NCBI RefSeq assembly: GCF_901000735.1
Contig: NC_081544.1
Span: forward strand, 17,849,985-17,913,984
Origin: Corylus avellana
Taxonomy: Eukaryota; Streptophyta; Magnoliopsida; Fagales; Betulaceae
Direction of reading: 5' to 3'
Length of the DNA stretch: 64,000 nucleotides
A model generated the notes under the pieces. It was not told where the DNA came from and searched no databases. It was given only the letters and a program-made list of their open reading frames with translations. Position numbers and translations under genes: made by a program. Shown piece after piece: positions 49,097-62,460 of this stretch (the stretch's first letter is position 1; each line of letters opens with the position of its first letter).

Positions 49097-52000
49097 AAAA
49101 AAAATTGTTGAGAATAATAATCACTATGTACCCTCTATATATTATTAATTATATGCTTCATAATAAAATTGTCAAGCTAGTGTGCCATGCTAATATTTTA
49201 CTGATACATTTTTAACAGAACTCGAAAATGAACCTAACAAAATCCTTCTTTAAGAACTGAGTCTTTTGGTTTTTCACATGTAAGTCTCATTTATAAACTT
49301 ACAATCCGATGAATTCTTATACAATATAAATCAAAGTATATTTTGATGCCCAATATTAATTATGGTAAAGACATTAGCAATTACAATGCGTTTGATTATC
49401 ATAATATCAAACCCCGGTTTAATTATAGAATGCTAACTGTAGAGGATCTAGTGCAGGTCTCTATGTGCATGTGTGCATATCTGGCCATGTGCCTATTGTG
49501 CCCCCTACATGCGAGGAAAGTGTAACAACAAGCAATATGGGCTGGCTATATAAAAGATTATTTTTTCCTGAATTTAAGGGGTAAACAGAAGACATTGAGG
49601 ATATGTTAACCATAAATTACATCATGTAGATTACAATATTGATGAGATTACACATCATGAAGAGGGCTTTCTTTGTTTGAAATAAATTTTCAATCCCTTA
49701 AAATATGGCCCAATTTTGGTTTTTTGCTCCTAAAATTTAAAATGTAGCTATCTCATCCTTCCATCTATCAGCCATGCATGCCACATTATAATTGGGCCAT
49801 ATTAGCTTTATGCCAGTTGCGTGACCATTTTCAATTTATGAGTAATCGAAGGAAGAACGAAATTACTACCCTTTAATGTTTAGTGGGGAAATTGAAACTT
49901 TTTATATTTCCAACGACAAGAATCGAACATAGGCTAAATTTCAATGATCAAAAGTGTTTCAGCCGTTTTCTTTTTATTCGATAGGACCAATTGGTGTCCA
50001 ATGGAATTGAGAACATACATCAAAAGCTTCAAATCTAAACCAGCCCCACATCATCACCTCCCTTTCTGTGACTTAGAAGCAAAGGAAGCATATGCATACT
50101 TGATGGAGAGTAGCCACAACTTTTTTGAAGATCCATAATTTTTTTTTTTTTTTTACTTTTCAAAAATATGGCTCTTCAAAAAATTAAATGATAGAAAGAG
50201 AGACCACTGAACAATGGCCGCAAAAGAACTGGTGATCCAGACAATTCAATGACAAAATGTGGAATCCCTATGGCCAACCCTAAGAACTCTTTAATTAAGG
50301 CCAATTAGAAAGACCTGAATACATTTCATTTTCTACCCTTTTCTACGCCAAATGCGACTGTGTGAGGTCACTCAATTTTATCTATTCCATTATTTACATT
50401 ACTACTGTTGTATAATTTACACACTAAGCTTATCTCTAGATTCATTTAACAGAATTAATACACACAGTTACATAATGAAAAGTAGATTTAAAATACCAAA
50501 AAACTAGAGGAGCAATAAACATGAACGTGCCTCAGCGCCTTATTAAGAATTTAGAGGGGGGAAAAAAGCCTATAATTTAGACTAACATCTAGCTGAATAC
50601 ATTGAGTTAATATTTGGCATTATATATATTTGGTATGACAAATCAGCATGTTGTTGAAAGGGCTTATAAAAAACCATAGTAAACTACAAGACCTTTCAGT
50701 TCAAATATAGCCCATATAGCTATTAAGGAAAAATTCAGGTTTATATTAGAAATTAATTAAAATAACTTCAACCTGAGAATAGAAACAAAGAAAGAAAGAT
50801 GAAATTTGAATCTTCAGAGTAAAAGGAAAACCCAAACATCAATATGCATAACTGGAGGGGAAAAATCATGCAAGTCATATATTGACTGCTAATCTGAGAA
50901 TCAAAGAACAATAAGTTCATGTGAAGGGCGATGCATTGACTAATGATGCAACTAATTTAGTGCAAGTCATAACCTTGAGGTGAAGAGATATTAAGAAGTA
51001 CCTTGAAGGAAGCAGCTGAGCACTGTTGACCGGACCCTTTACATTACCAAACCTCTTGGCCCTATTCTCATGTTCTTTCTCTACACGCATGGCAGCCACC
51101 TCCTTTTCCATGGCAGCTACTTCTCTCCTCATCTTCTTAGCTTCAACTTCCATTGCCTTGGTCAATGTCTCTACCTTCTTTGCTAACATCTGAAAAGCAC
51201 CAATCGAAACCAAAATATTAACAAGAGGTGTAGTTATAGAATCATAAAACAGTAAGGACAAAAAATCAACCTCAATAGCATCATCCTTGTCTTTCAGGCT
51301 TTGATCTTTCTCATGGCCGGCTTTCCTCAAAGCTACCACCTCTTTTTGCAGTAAATCATACAGAACCCCTGGGACGCTATCTTCTGTATCCACCACCTGG
51401 AACTCATTTGGCTTATCATCCGAACCACCTTTCCAGTTATTATTTGCCTCACCATCCTTTGTTCCCTCACAAGATTGGTTGAATGTATAACTGGGGCTTG
51501 TTCCATTCAAGAGAATCTTGCCCCTATCCAAGGACCTTGTGCCACCATCAAATGATTTTGAAGTGCCTTTAGCATGCTTCAATACTGCACTAGAGGACAA
51601 AGAAGGTCGAAATTGAGATGTTGGTGTTCTCTTGGAAAAAAAACCATTGGAGGTTAATTTCGAGATGTTATCTGCTCCACCCAATGACTGACGACGAGAA
51701 GGCCCATTGCTTATACTTCGCCCCTCTGGCGTACTGCGAGGGTTACTATTAGAAGGTCCCCTCACACTCTCCTCCAGCACTTTTAATCGTAATAGATATT
51801 TTTCCTGAAAATAGATAAAGAAAAAATTTATACTTTCACCAACAGAAGAAACATATGGCACAGTTACTTTATGACAACCTACAAAACTAGATGATTACTT
51901 TCAACTGGGATTCAGTCTTTGCAGCTCGCTCAGCTATAGCAAACTTGTCCCGAAGTTGCTGCATTTCTCCCTGTAAACAACATAGTTTGGCAATAATTCA

Positions 52001-55000
52001 AATATGGAAACTACACAAAGCCTAACAAGAAGGGTTTTCTTCAAAGAAAGAAACTCAATCAGATCTCAGTATCAAAGCACAAAATCAACATTTACCTGCA
52101 AGAATCTCCGTTCTTCAAGCCATTGCTTTACAGGCATCACTTTGTCATTAGCATCCTTCCACTCATTTGCAACCACTACGGCCACTCTGTTTGCAGTTAC
52201 CTTCGCACGGGCCAGCTCCCGGTCAAGAGTTTTCCGTTCCTCCTGAGGAACAAAAGTCAAACCTTGCCACTTCAGGATTGCTTCCCACTAGAGGAAAATT
52301 GTGGGTAAAAGATAAGCAACTTCCAAGATTGAGCATTCAATTATGTTAGGGACATTACATTCATCTCCTGAACTTTCCGCTGATAATCCCTCACAGCATT
52401 TGCAGCTGCACCACCAGCAAGAACAGCCTCTTCCAACTCCCGTACAGTTTGGGTAAGCTTTTCAACCTCTGCAACCTTTTGTCTATGCATTTTGTCCAAA
52501 ATTTTGTTTTCTTCCTAAAAGACACAATCAGTAGACATAAATCCATTCCATTTGAAAAAATACACATCCCAAGATCTACACTCGAGTAAAAGAATATCAT
52601 GCAAGTTTTTGTTTACCTGGCATATTTCTATCTGTTTCATTAACTCCTGGTTTTTATTTTGGAGATCATCCACCATAGAGGCCTTTGCCAAGGCAACCTG
52701 GACTGTCCTCTCAGCTTCAAGTAAAGCAGCTTCTTTTGATTTTGTAAGACGATCTAATGCTTTGTTATCATCTTGAAGCTTTGCAATCTGCAAGGAATTA
52801 AGGTGAGTAATCAATGGCAGAATAAAAATAATCACTATAATGCTTTTTGTCCTTTTATGATGAAAGCAAGGGGGAAAAAAGAAAGGGAGAAAAAGATTAT
52901 AGTTCAAATCTTTTACTGGCAACAGGATGTCAGAACACAAATTTTGTTCAGAAACACAAGACATACCTCCTGCTTAGCAAGCTTGAGCTCAGCCTCCAGA
53001 GGCGCAAGAATGGCTTCAATTGGTGGCATATCATCATCCTTCTGGGCAGCATGAACCCTTCGAAGAGTGGCTTCAGCAGCAAACTGAGCTGCCATGGAAG
53101 CCTTCTTCTCATCGTTAATCTTCTTTATTTCAAGATTCTGCAAAACATTTTTTGCAGGTTAAATAGAGAATTGTGACAACAAGAAACAAATTTAGAACAG
53201 AAATTGAAAAGTCTTTGAGCAATACTTTGCTTTCTAGAAGAGACTCTGTCAACTTCAGCTTCTCCTCAACCTTTGATAGTTCTTCAGTGAGCTATGGTAT
53301 GATCGAAAAAAATGGAGAAACAAAATCAGTATCCATTTCAACGAAATAATATAACTTCAAAACATTAGGTAAGAAAGAAAAAAAAAATTGAAGAAAATAA
53401 TCCGTGAACAAATATATCATGTTTGTCATAAAATTTTGAAAAAAAAAACGATAAACTCTATACTTGGACTGCTCTGACAGTGGCCAATGCAATGCAAGCC
53501 CAAAATATTTACTCTCCAAAACATCAACAAGCAATGTAGATGTCAAGCAGAAACAAAGGACCCACAAGCTAATTGCAAAAATGATAGAAGGTACTAGATT
53601 AAAGCTACTGACATTTTCTTAGATACTTAAATCACCAATTAAAACAGCTTATATGAGTATACATCGCAGAAATAAAATCCAGTATAAGTTTGAGCCTCAC
53701 AATTAGCAACCGAAGTCCTTGTCAAAATATGAGTGGCATGTTAAGGAGACAACAAAGCTTCAATCCAAGGGAAACAACTCATAATAGGATATGTGAAAGG
53801 AGAATATTCTTGCTGGAATTACAGATTCCTCTAAAATAAACAGAAGTCCATCTTCAACAAGAAGTTACATGTGATAAACAACAAAGCAAGAATGCCAAAA
53901 CTCCAATGGTAATCTGCAAACTTCTACATCGACTGATATCCTAATCTTGTGACTGCATTAGCAGTGATATCCCATAACATTAACAGATAAGATACCAAAC
54001 CATCAAATTGATAAATATTGACCCCACAATCAACAGAAACAATAAAAGTGATGCAAATGCATAAACTTCAACAATTAAATGCAAATTAATATTTGGAATT
54101 TAAAAGCCAAGTTAGGTTTGGAGGGAGCCTAAACCACAAACAACAGAAATGAACTCAGATCAGCAACAAGACCAGCAAGCTCTTCTCACATGCATCAAGT
54201 TAAAAGGTTGTATACTAACTAAGAGTCAAGACTATCATAAAGCATGCGAAAAATTCAGGGAAAGTTAAGTGAGATATTATGCTGTTAGATTAGACAGTTA
54301 GCACAATTCATCAAAAAAAAAAAAGGATTCGACAGTTAGCATTGACATAGTACGATAAGCAAAGCATAATGAGATAGATAAAGCCCGTATGCATAGAGCT
54401 AAGGAACGAATCCATTTCCACCAATTTAGAAAAACAAGTAATGCGAAAAATACAAGTCCACCAACTAATCAAACAAAAGTTCGCCATCCTCTATGGACTT
54501 CAAATCCCTATTATTTGTGTTTATTAAGAAACCGTAAAAATTGAAGATACATATGATGTTTAAATACGCACACATCTAATCTATCAATGAAAACTATACA
54601 TAAAAAAGAAAAGCTCCAAAATAACATGTATTGGAAAATAAGAAAACTAGAAATGACCTCTTCAACGGCCTTTTCTCTAAGCCGTTCAGAAAACCTCAAG
54701 GCCTTGATCTCCGCCTGGGCCTCTCCCAACTCTCGCTCCTTATCTGCACAAACACAAACACAAAAACCAAGAAAAGAGAATCAACAAGCAGCCCATCCAA
54801 ATCAGCTGGAAGCAAACCGGATCGAGCCGCATTCCGCACCTCGGACATCGTTCTCGAGCCGATTGAGCTCGACCTTGACCGGATCCGACCCGTGCAGCAG
54901 GTTTATGAACTCGTCGGCGTCCATGCTGGGCCTCACCGACGCCCTCCTCCGCGACGAGCTCTTCCCCTCCTTGAACGATCCCGACACTGTCAGTGGCGCT

Positions 55001-55086
55001 GGCGGCGTCGGAGTAGCCGTCGGCTCGGCACCGCCATTGCTTGTCTCCGGAGCCACCGCTCCCCTTTCTTCGGACAACTCCGCCAT
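48778..55086 (-). CDS. MAP70: Microtubule-associated protein MAP70
   Basis: Eleven coding exons on the minus strand: 55086-54840, 54743-54658, 53291-53226, 53137-52967, 52787-52617, 52514-52359, 52242-52096, 51970-51899, 51804-51271, 51189-51002, 48817-48778. Joined, they encode 625 aa with an open frame (Arabidopsis MAP70-1 about 622). A Ser/Arg-rich N-terminus leads to the conserved DADEFINLLHGSDPVKVELN (about 55-75). Long coiled coils follow, including the MAP70 signature ANEWKDANDKVMPVKQWLEE. Then come a basic Ser-rich segment (SRRQSLGGADN), SVPGVLYDLLQKEV, a last coiled coil and the family C-terminus GLTRSTQ. MAP70 proteins bind cortical microtubules and shape secondary walls. The last exon (40 bp) lies behind a 2.2-kb intron and was found by its family ending. 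Intron 2 has a GTCATT donor, still GT but off-consensus. Subgroup MAP70-1/-4 by resemblance and neighbourhood. Confidence 0.96.
49058..49092. repeat. (TA)n microsatellite in MAP70 intron 10
   Basis: About 17 AT units in the 2184-bp intron before the last exon. Confidence 0.9.
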
Positions 55087-55218
55087 AGCTGATCTGACCG
55101 ATTCTACTACCTACGAATCTCACATCCAAATGCACCTCGCCCTCAGGATCCAGAAGCTAGGGTTTCAAATCAGATTATATATATGATATTGATACAGATA
55201 TACAGGTATACAGATATC

Positions 55219-55276
<58 letters not shown>

Positions 55277-55500
55277 TAGAGAGAGAAAGTGTGAGCTTGA
55301 AAATGGTGGTATAGTGTGAGTGAGAGAGAAAGAGAGAGAAGGAAGTGCCTTTTGCGTGTTTCTCTCTCTAGAGGGATTGTGATTTAAATCTGGTTGTATC
55401 TCTGCTTAGTGTTTCTCTCTCTAGGAGAGTGTCAGTAGTGTGAGGGGAGAGAGGGAGAGAGAGAGTGATTAATTTTATTTCAAATAAAAAAATGTGGGAT
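55087..55500 (-). promoter_or_regulatory. MAP70 leader/promoter with TA and GA tracts
   Basis: (TA)n at about 55218-55238 followed directly by (GA)n at 55238-55276 and further GAGA-rich sequence to about 55460 (CT-rich on the coding strand), 130-375 bp upstream of the ATG. Long CT tracts are common in plant leaders. Start site not determined. Confidence 0.5.
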
Positions 55501-55765
55501 TGGCAGAGACGCTTTGCTGTTAAGCAGACAGTAGTGCTTCAGTGCATTATAGGGAGTTTACCAGCCCTAATACTCTACCGGTATTGGTCTTTCAAAAATA
55601 AAAATACATGCGATTGGCAGCCAAGCTTTGCTGTTACGCACACGGTACCTCTTCAGCCCCTAATACACGGCACTTACAGTCACTTATAAAATAAAATCAA
55701 AATAAATAAAATACCACTTACAGTTCATTTGGTATGGTGATCTCGTAGGAAAAATTTAGGACTTT

Positions 55766-56295
55766 AAGGACCCGTTTGGGAGTACGATTTTAATAAGTGC
55801 GATTTTAAAAATTGTGTTTTTAAAAATTACGTTTTTAAAATCGCTACTTTTTAAAATCACATAGACGTTTGGTAAAACATACTAAAAAGTACTTTTTTTT
55901 ATCAATTGAGTGTTTGGATAACATTAGCATATAATTGCGGCTTCATGACCAAATTACCAATAAGGATGAACAAGACAAAGAGGATGAAGAAAAAAATAAA
56001 TGAGAAAAGAAGGGTTTTAATATATTTTATGTGGGTATTCTTGGTATTTTTTTCATTCCCATTATAAAAAAGGTAACTATTGCGTCAAATATCTTTTTAA
56101 TAAAAATCGTGATTTTGTTTTAAATTCGCACTTTTTCAAATAAGCACCCTCTAATCAGCTTATGGAAATCGCAGATTTTTTTGCCATTTTAAAATTTGTG
56201 TTTTTAAAATCGCAATCCCAAACACCCTAAAGTTGCGATTTGGTTTAAAATCGCAGATTATTTTTTTGAAAACGCACTCTCAAACACACCCTAAA
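55766..56295. repeat. MITE-like element(s) upstream of MAP70
   Basis: Begins GGACCCGTTTGGGAGTACG and contains many GCGATTTTAAAA/TTTTAAAATCGC inverted words. Right ends CCCAAACACCCTAAA (about 56215-56232) and CAAACACACCCTAAA (about 56281-56295) complement the start, suggesting two overlapping or nested hAT-like copies. Confidence 0.55.
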
Positions 56296-56299
56296 CTAA

Positions 56300-57690
56300 A
56301 TAGTATAAAAACTATATATATTATTTAAGAATGTATTTTTAATAAGGGAATTTTTTTTTTAAATAGCAGGCAATGATATACATTTTTAAAAACGCATTAT
56401 TTTATAAGCTGAACTATGATTTTTATTAAATATTTAATTACATTTTTAAAAATTATGTTTTCAAATCACACAATTTAACATCACTATTTTTAAATTTTAC
56501 ATTTTAAAATCGCAAACTCTAATCGATTAGAGTATCTTCATTTATTTTTATGAGAACATGAAAAACATTCCTGCCTTTTCACATCTATTAAAAGAATCCT
56601 TGTATTTTCCAATTTTATCAAGAAAAAATATCTAATAACTATGTTGTGCCTCGATTAATGTTGAGTTATCTAATCAAATAAATGGACATATTTTTTTATT
56701 AAGTAATGGTATATATTATATTTTTATTTCACAATTATCACACAATATTAATATAGCATTTTTAACTAACTTTTGAATTTTTTTAACAAGAACAAATCTA
56801 AAGATTAATTGATATTATTAAAATATGTAATTGGAGATTGTAGTGGGTTGTTTATGATCTATCTATGCACCCCATGATCTCATATGTTCATCATGCGTCC
56901 GCATAAGCTACATAACATAGCACCCAGCATGAACACCTTCCACCACCATCACCACAAACTCCTTAAGGTTACCACATGTCGTATCATAAAGTTCTTGCAT
57001 TGTGAAAAAACTTAATTGACTCCAATCTACACCTAGAAGAGAGTTGAATAGATGTTTAAATATGATATGTAGAATTTAAACTCATTAATCTCGCAATCAA
57101 TCACCAAATATCTTAAAGTGCAGTAAATCATAAAAACGTAAATATTTGGTAACCAAAAAGAAATATTTTAAGAAATATTTTAGAAAACTTTTTAAAAGTA
57201 AAACATCTTCGGAGCAACCAAACCCATGAAATCACTTCTAAATAGTAAAAACAAGAACTTACACGAAGTCAAAACTTACAAAACCTTTGTACTTGACAAA
57301 CTCGTGTACTAGACAAGTGACCCGCTTGTTTGCTACTACAGTAGCTCTTCCAAAACATCTGGGCCGTTTTGTTATATGTGATTTCCATCACCAGAACTTC
57401 GATTGGCTTCATACGGCTTTCATGATTTGTGGATGAAGATATAACCTATAACTCTAAGAGAGACAAAATGCTCATGCTCTAGATCTCAGTAGCTCTCTTA
57501 GCATAGTAGAATTCACTCTCAGAATTCGTGCGTCAATAATTAACAATGGTTCAATATAAAAAGATTCATGACTCACTAGTCAACTAAAACACAAAGTTTG
57601 TTAAACAGAACTATCAACTAACATGGTCATCCGAATGAGATCCATACTCCTTCAGACGAAACTAGGTTAAACATGCTTTTACTAGGTGCG
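56300..57690. other. AT-rich intergenic sequence, no gene seen
   Basis: More GCGATTTTAAAA-like words to about 56520. After that unique-looking AT-rich sequence. Parts may be decayed retroelement, but I cannot name a family. Confidence 0.4.
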
Positions 57691-57759
57691 GCGTGTCTGG
57701 ATGCCTTGCCGATAGGAATATAGATGAGAGATACTATAAGTCCATATCAAGTCCTCGAT

Positions 57760-57958
57760 CGAACATACTACAGACGAAACTGCATACGAGGCACACTGTG
57801 AGTCTTCCTAAACTATCTCGCCCGGACAAGATTCAGGCGCGGCTGCAGACGAAGCTCACTATGAATCTTCCAGACCAGCTCGTTCGGACGAGATGCAGAT
57901 GCAGCAGCAAACAACGCTCACTTTGAATCTTCCAAACCAGCTCGTCCGAACAGGATGC
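57760..57958. repeat. Minisatellite, ~3 diverged ~60-bp units
   Basis: The unit contains CAGACGAA-CTCACTATGA-ATCTTCCAGACCAGCTCG-TTCGGACGAG. It is seen around 57772, 57848 and 57905 with growing similarity toward the right. It ends at the LTR start at 57959. Confidence 0.7.
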
Positions 57959-58811
57959 ATGATGAGTGCCAAATATTGCATATTTGAGCCCCTTAATTTG
58001 CATCTATTAATCCTTCAACTGTATTATAATCTAACATTTTGTTTTAGTTTTGTGATTTTAGTGTTTTGCAGGTTGCTAAGGGAAAATTGCGGATTTAAGG
58101 GAGAAATGGAAAGTTTGGAAGAAAGCCACCTAGGCAGAGGGATCGAGCACACAATCCTATGCTCGTGCGCACCCGGGCCCATGGACAAGCCACCAATGCT
58201 CAAGCGCTGGCGCCGCAAGAAGAAATCGCATGCACGAATGAGCTCGAGCGCACTTATCATGCGAACAAGTGCACTTATCTGGCAAAATTCCAGCTCAACG
58301 CCGATTTTAGGGTAAAAACCCCTATAAAAAGAGAAAGAAAGAAGAGAAAAAGAGCTAAAGACCAAGAACGAAAAGTGGCACACCAGCAGTCTCTTTAGCT
58401 TAGTTTTTCCCATGTGTTTAGTATTTTTGTTTGTAGGATTTATTCTTCATAATTATGTGTAGCTAATTTCTCAACTAAGGTTGAGGATGAAACCTCACCG
58501 AAGAAGAGCAACCATATTTTCATGTAAGTTGATATTATCCGAATATATGAGGTTTGATGTTTTACTTGTTCTACTTCAATTCAATTAGTGAGATGATTCT
58601 TGGATATGAGTTCAATCATGTATTTCTCATGATTTGAGATAGTTTCTATTAATTGATTTGGTTGGGTTTTCATTTATCAAAATATTGGATAATTATTGTG
58701 TTTTGTTCTACGAATACATTTGATGATTTAGTTTAAATTTGGTATCCTTTATGATTTGTTGTGCTAACGGATACATTTAATGATTTTGGGTATCCTTTGT
58801 GATTTGTCTCC
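57959..58811 (+). repeat. Athila-like LTR (partial), host of the solo LTR
   Basis: Starts TGATGAGTGCCAAATATTGC, like the other Athila-like LTRs here. Carries the self-complementary cluster (TGAGCTCGAGCGCA at 58239-58252 and relatives) and a TATA word CCCTATAAAAAGAG (about 58319-58332). Interrupted at 58816/60982 by the solo LTR. Only ~20 bp between the solo LTR and the next element might be its remainder, so it is truncated. Confidence 0.6.
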
Positions 58812-58816
58812 AAGAA

Positions 58817-60981
58817 TGTAACAACCTCGTTGGGCAAGTCAATTAACTAGTAATTGATTTCATGGTTCATTTCCCAGCCCTATCCCTAACGAAACAAGAC
58901 TCAAGGATTTCAACATTTCATAGATGAGAGACCTCAGCGGAAGACTTTCTAAACTATATGAATAAAGAGCATTACATACACAACCACACTTTCATGCACC
59001 AGAGTAAATAAAATACCTCAGATTATAAAGATAATCATCAAATGTACTGGTCTTTAGACCATCATCAAATAAGGTTACAACTCATAATATAATTGTCTTA
59101 ACAAAAGATCAACAGATCAAATCCTAAGTTTAAGCAAAGCTAAAGAGATAACAATCTCGATCATGTAACCAAACTGGATCCAAGTCCTCAAAAATTACTC
59201 GAATCAAATCCTGTGTGATCACCCACGTCTGCTCCGAAAGCATCTTCCTCTAAGCTAGCTAAACCACGCAATTATTCGTAATGGAGGGGGAAAAACATAA
59301 AATAAAGGGGTAAGTTTAAAGACTTAGTGAATGTTAATGCATATAATGCCCATGCCAGTTTTTATAATGAATTATGGTTTTTATAAAGTATGCAACAGTT
59401 CCATCATGATAATTTTCCATAGATGTGATATCGATATATGATATAAGATAACACTCATAGTTCAATAGTATGGTCTACCCAAGATATTACCCCTTCTCAA
59501 CAGGGTCGGCGTTGTCCCGAGGGACCTGTAATACAATGTTAGTGCCCCAACCATTGTACACTATCGTGCATAACACTAATGACATGACTGAGTTCGACTT
59601 CGGGTGGCCCACACCGTTAATGATATCCGTCCTGTAGTGACCGCCCATTAAGTCTACGCTGGCCACAAAATAACTATTGGATCCAAGGCCCATATAACAA
59701 CACACACATTTGACCATAAAGTTAACATGTATAGTAAGCACATGGCCATTATACCGTACGTACCGGTGTATCATGTCATACGATGCAATTTATCTTGTCT
59801 ATATTTTACATGCATGCTTTTTACAAGTCTCACTTTGTTAACATATTCAGCACAACGTTTTTCTCAAAAATGCTAGAGTTCATGTGCAACAAGTGTAAAT
59901 CGTGAGAGTTGCAAATATGCATGTTTCGGTACACAAAATAGACATGCAGTTATGGAAAATAACAGCGAGCATTATGTGAGTTAAAACGGACCTGGGTCGA
60001 TTAAATCCTTCGAGTACTCCTTCAACAAGTTCGGATCCTCCAAATTTGTGGAAAACCTTCTATTAGTCTTAGGTCTGGCTAAAACAACCCTAGAGCATGA
60101 AAACAGGAGCTATCGGACGGCCGACCAAAATAGCGTTCCCTGTAATGCTTTTGACCGTACATCCGGGCTCGATGTCGTATGTCCGCCCAGAATGTTTCAA
60201 GTAGAACCTTATTTTGTCAATTTGTCCTCCTATCCTCCCACATCGATTTCTAAGGCTACCACAAGGTCTCCTAAGACTACCTATCTCAAAACAATGTTTC
60301 CATGCAATAGAAACACATAATGGAATGCTAAACCCAACTCTAAACAACATTAAAGGTATACTATGTCTAAGTTTCAAACCAACATCTCAGCTACTCTAGA
60401 AAGCATTAAAAAAGTATAAAAATTAGAAAGAAAAGTTAGGCACAGAGGGTTACCTCCTAGAAGTAACCTTCAAGAAAACAACTCTCCTTCTCCACAAAAC
60501 ACACAATCTCACAAGAACACACTCACAAGAGGTTTCTAGGAGCCTGGGGGAGAGTTTGAACGAGAAAGGGGCGAGGGTAGGGTTAGTATTTATAGAGGAG
60601 AAAAGCTGGAGACACTCACCAATTCTTCTGAAAAGTAGCGGATATTTGGTACTATTGGGACGTACGTCCGATACTATTTACCCAACGGTCCAAAGGCAGT
60701 ATTGTACGTCCAGGTATTATCCAGAGATTTTTTTAAAAGTAGCGTACGTCCGGTGGTCACCCATCGTACATCCTTGTACTATTTGCAGGCATACGTATGA
60801 TGGTCCCCCCCACGTACGTCCTCTACTAACGATAGGAGCGTACGTTCGACAACCCTAGCGTACGTCCGGTCAGAAAGTCCAAAATACCAAAGTGCCCTTC
60901 TAGCTGTTCTTAGTGACCCAAAACCCAAATTAACCCTCTAACTAAGCTACCTAGGCTTAATTAATTATTTGGGTCACTATA
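58817..60981 (+). mobile_element. Solo LTR of a gypsy-type element (2165 bp)
   Basis: Starts TGTAACAACCTCG and ends TTGGGTCACTATA, with an exact 5-bp target duplication AAGAA (58812-58816 and 60982-60986). There is no internal region, so it is a recombined solo LTR. A TATA word AGTATTTATAGAGG is at about 60585-60598. Downstream at 60655-60875, GCGTACGTCCG-like words recur about eight times. Same layout as the short LTR at 15428. Confidence 0.88.
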
Positions 60982-61008
60982 AAGAAGTTCCTCTTCCTCC
61001 TCAAGAAC

Positions 61009-62350
61009 TGATAAATGTTAAAATATTCATATTTTTAGCCCTTAACTTGCATGTTTTAATCCTTTGGTTTTAGTTAATTAGGGCATTTTGATTCATTTTC
61101 GTGTTTTTCATACTTTTGCAAGAAAATGAAGTAAATCTAGATGATTTGGGCTCAAAGAGAGAAGATGGAGAAAATTGGAGCTCCTTGACACTGCGATCAG
61201 TCACAGGGTACCTGCGATCGAGCGCAATACCCGAGAGGATCAAATACAAACCAGGCCAGGAGTGATCGAGCGCATGACAGAAGAAGGATTGATTGCAGAC
61301 CTGCGATCGAGCGCACACGGGTTGCGATCGATCGCACCCGTGCACAGGAGACACATCAAGTGGCGGCCAGAATGTCTCTCTTTCCAAATTAGGGTTTTCC
61401 AACTCCCAATTGTAATAGGTTTTGAAACACTACGAAATCCCTAGGTTTACTACTTTGTCAAGGACTTCTAAAACCTATAAATAGACCCTTAAGCCTCTAG
61501 AATATGGACACTTTTGTAAAGAGAAGAATAGGAGCTCTTTAAGTCAAGTCTCGGGTTTATTCTTTTCTTTTCTTTTCTTTTCTTTATGAAGATGTTTAAC
61601 ATCAATTTTATGTGTAGCTAATTTAATTAGTGGTGCTTGATTGAAGCCCTAGTTATGTTTAGTTAATATTTCAATATTAGCGCCTTTGTGATGATCTTGT
61701 TGTGCTATTTAACTTGATTAATGCCTACTTGCATGAATTCCTCATATGTGTGTGCCTGATCAACATATGCATGTGGTATGGACTAGTTAGTTAAATCAAT
61801 TCTGATGGCCGAGTCCTGGGTTTAACATAAGTAACAAAAGAATCCACACCGCGATTCTTGGGTTAATCAACATAGGGAACTGGGAGTATATGTCATGCCC
61901 TAGGCCTCATGTGTTTGTCGATTTTCATAGAGCATATGCTTTTCTAAGGAACAACTTAGTATACATCATGCTAAATCCCTTAGAAAAGAAAAGAGTTAGA
62001 GTATACGCCATGCCTAATTTGTTGCTTAGGGAAATCTATAGCCTTAGGAGTATACGCCATGCCCTTAGGTGGACAAACATTAGTTATGCATAACATGATC
62101 AAAGCATTGGCATATTGTTATATTAGCTAAATATAATTAGTGGTGGATATCAAAGCACTACCCTTTATTATCATCACTTAGACAATCAATCTTTGTTTTA
62201 CTTAAGGAATTTATTTTTAAACAAAAATTCTGCAATCCTCGTGGGAATGATCATGTACTTGCATCATATACTACTATGTTGACCTTGTGCACTTGCAGAT
62301 AAAACGTACAATTATTTACCTATTAATTTAGGTAAATATTTTGCACATCA
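61009..62350 (+). repeat. 5' LTR of Athila-like element (1342 bp)
   Basis: TGATAAATG...GCACATCA, directly before the PBS. TATA word CTATAAATAGACC at about 61475-61487. The U3 part carries TGCGATCGAGCGCA (61213-61226 and 61302-61315), TGATCGAGCGCA (61263-61274) and the perfect palindrome TGCGATCGATCGCA (61323-61336). GAGTATACGCCATGCC-type words recur at about 61885, 61998 and 62048. Confidence 0.88.
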
Positions 62351-62460
62351 ACTTTTTGGCGCCGTTGCCGGGGATTATTTGATTTTGTTTGGAATTATTT
62401 TCCTTAGTTTATTTTTGTTTTAAATTTTTTCTGTTTTATAGTCTTTTCCGCAATTTCTGT

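Noticed and set aside
49343..49525. 60-aa frame in MAP70 intron 10
   Set aside because: Within an intron of a confirmed gene and without family resemblance.
54587..55186. 199- and 153-aa frames antisense to MAP70 exon 1
   Set aside because: GC-rich exon shadow; the sense strand is a confirmed MAP70 exon with splice sites.
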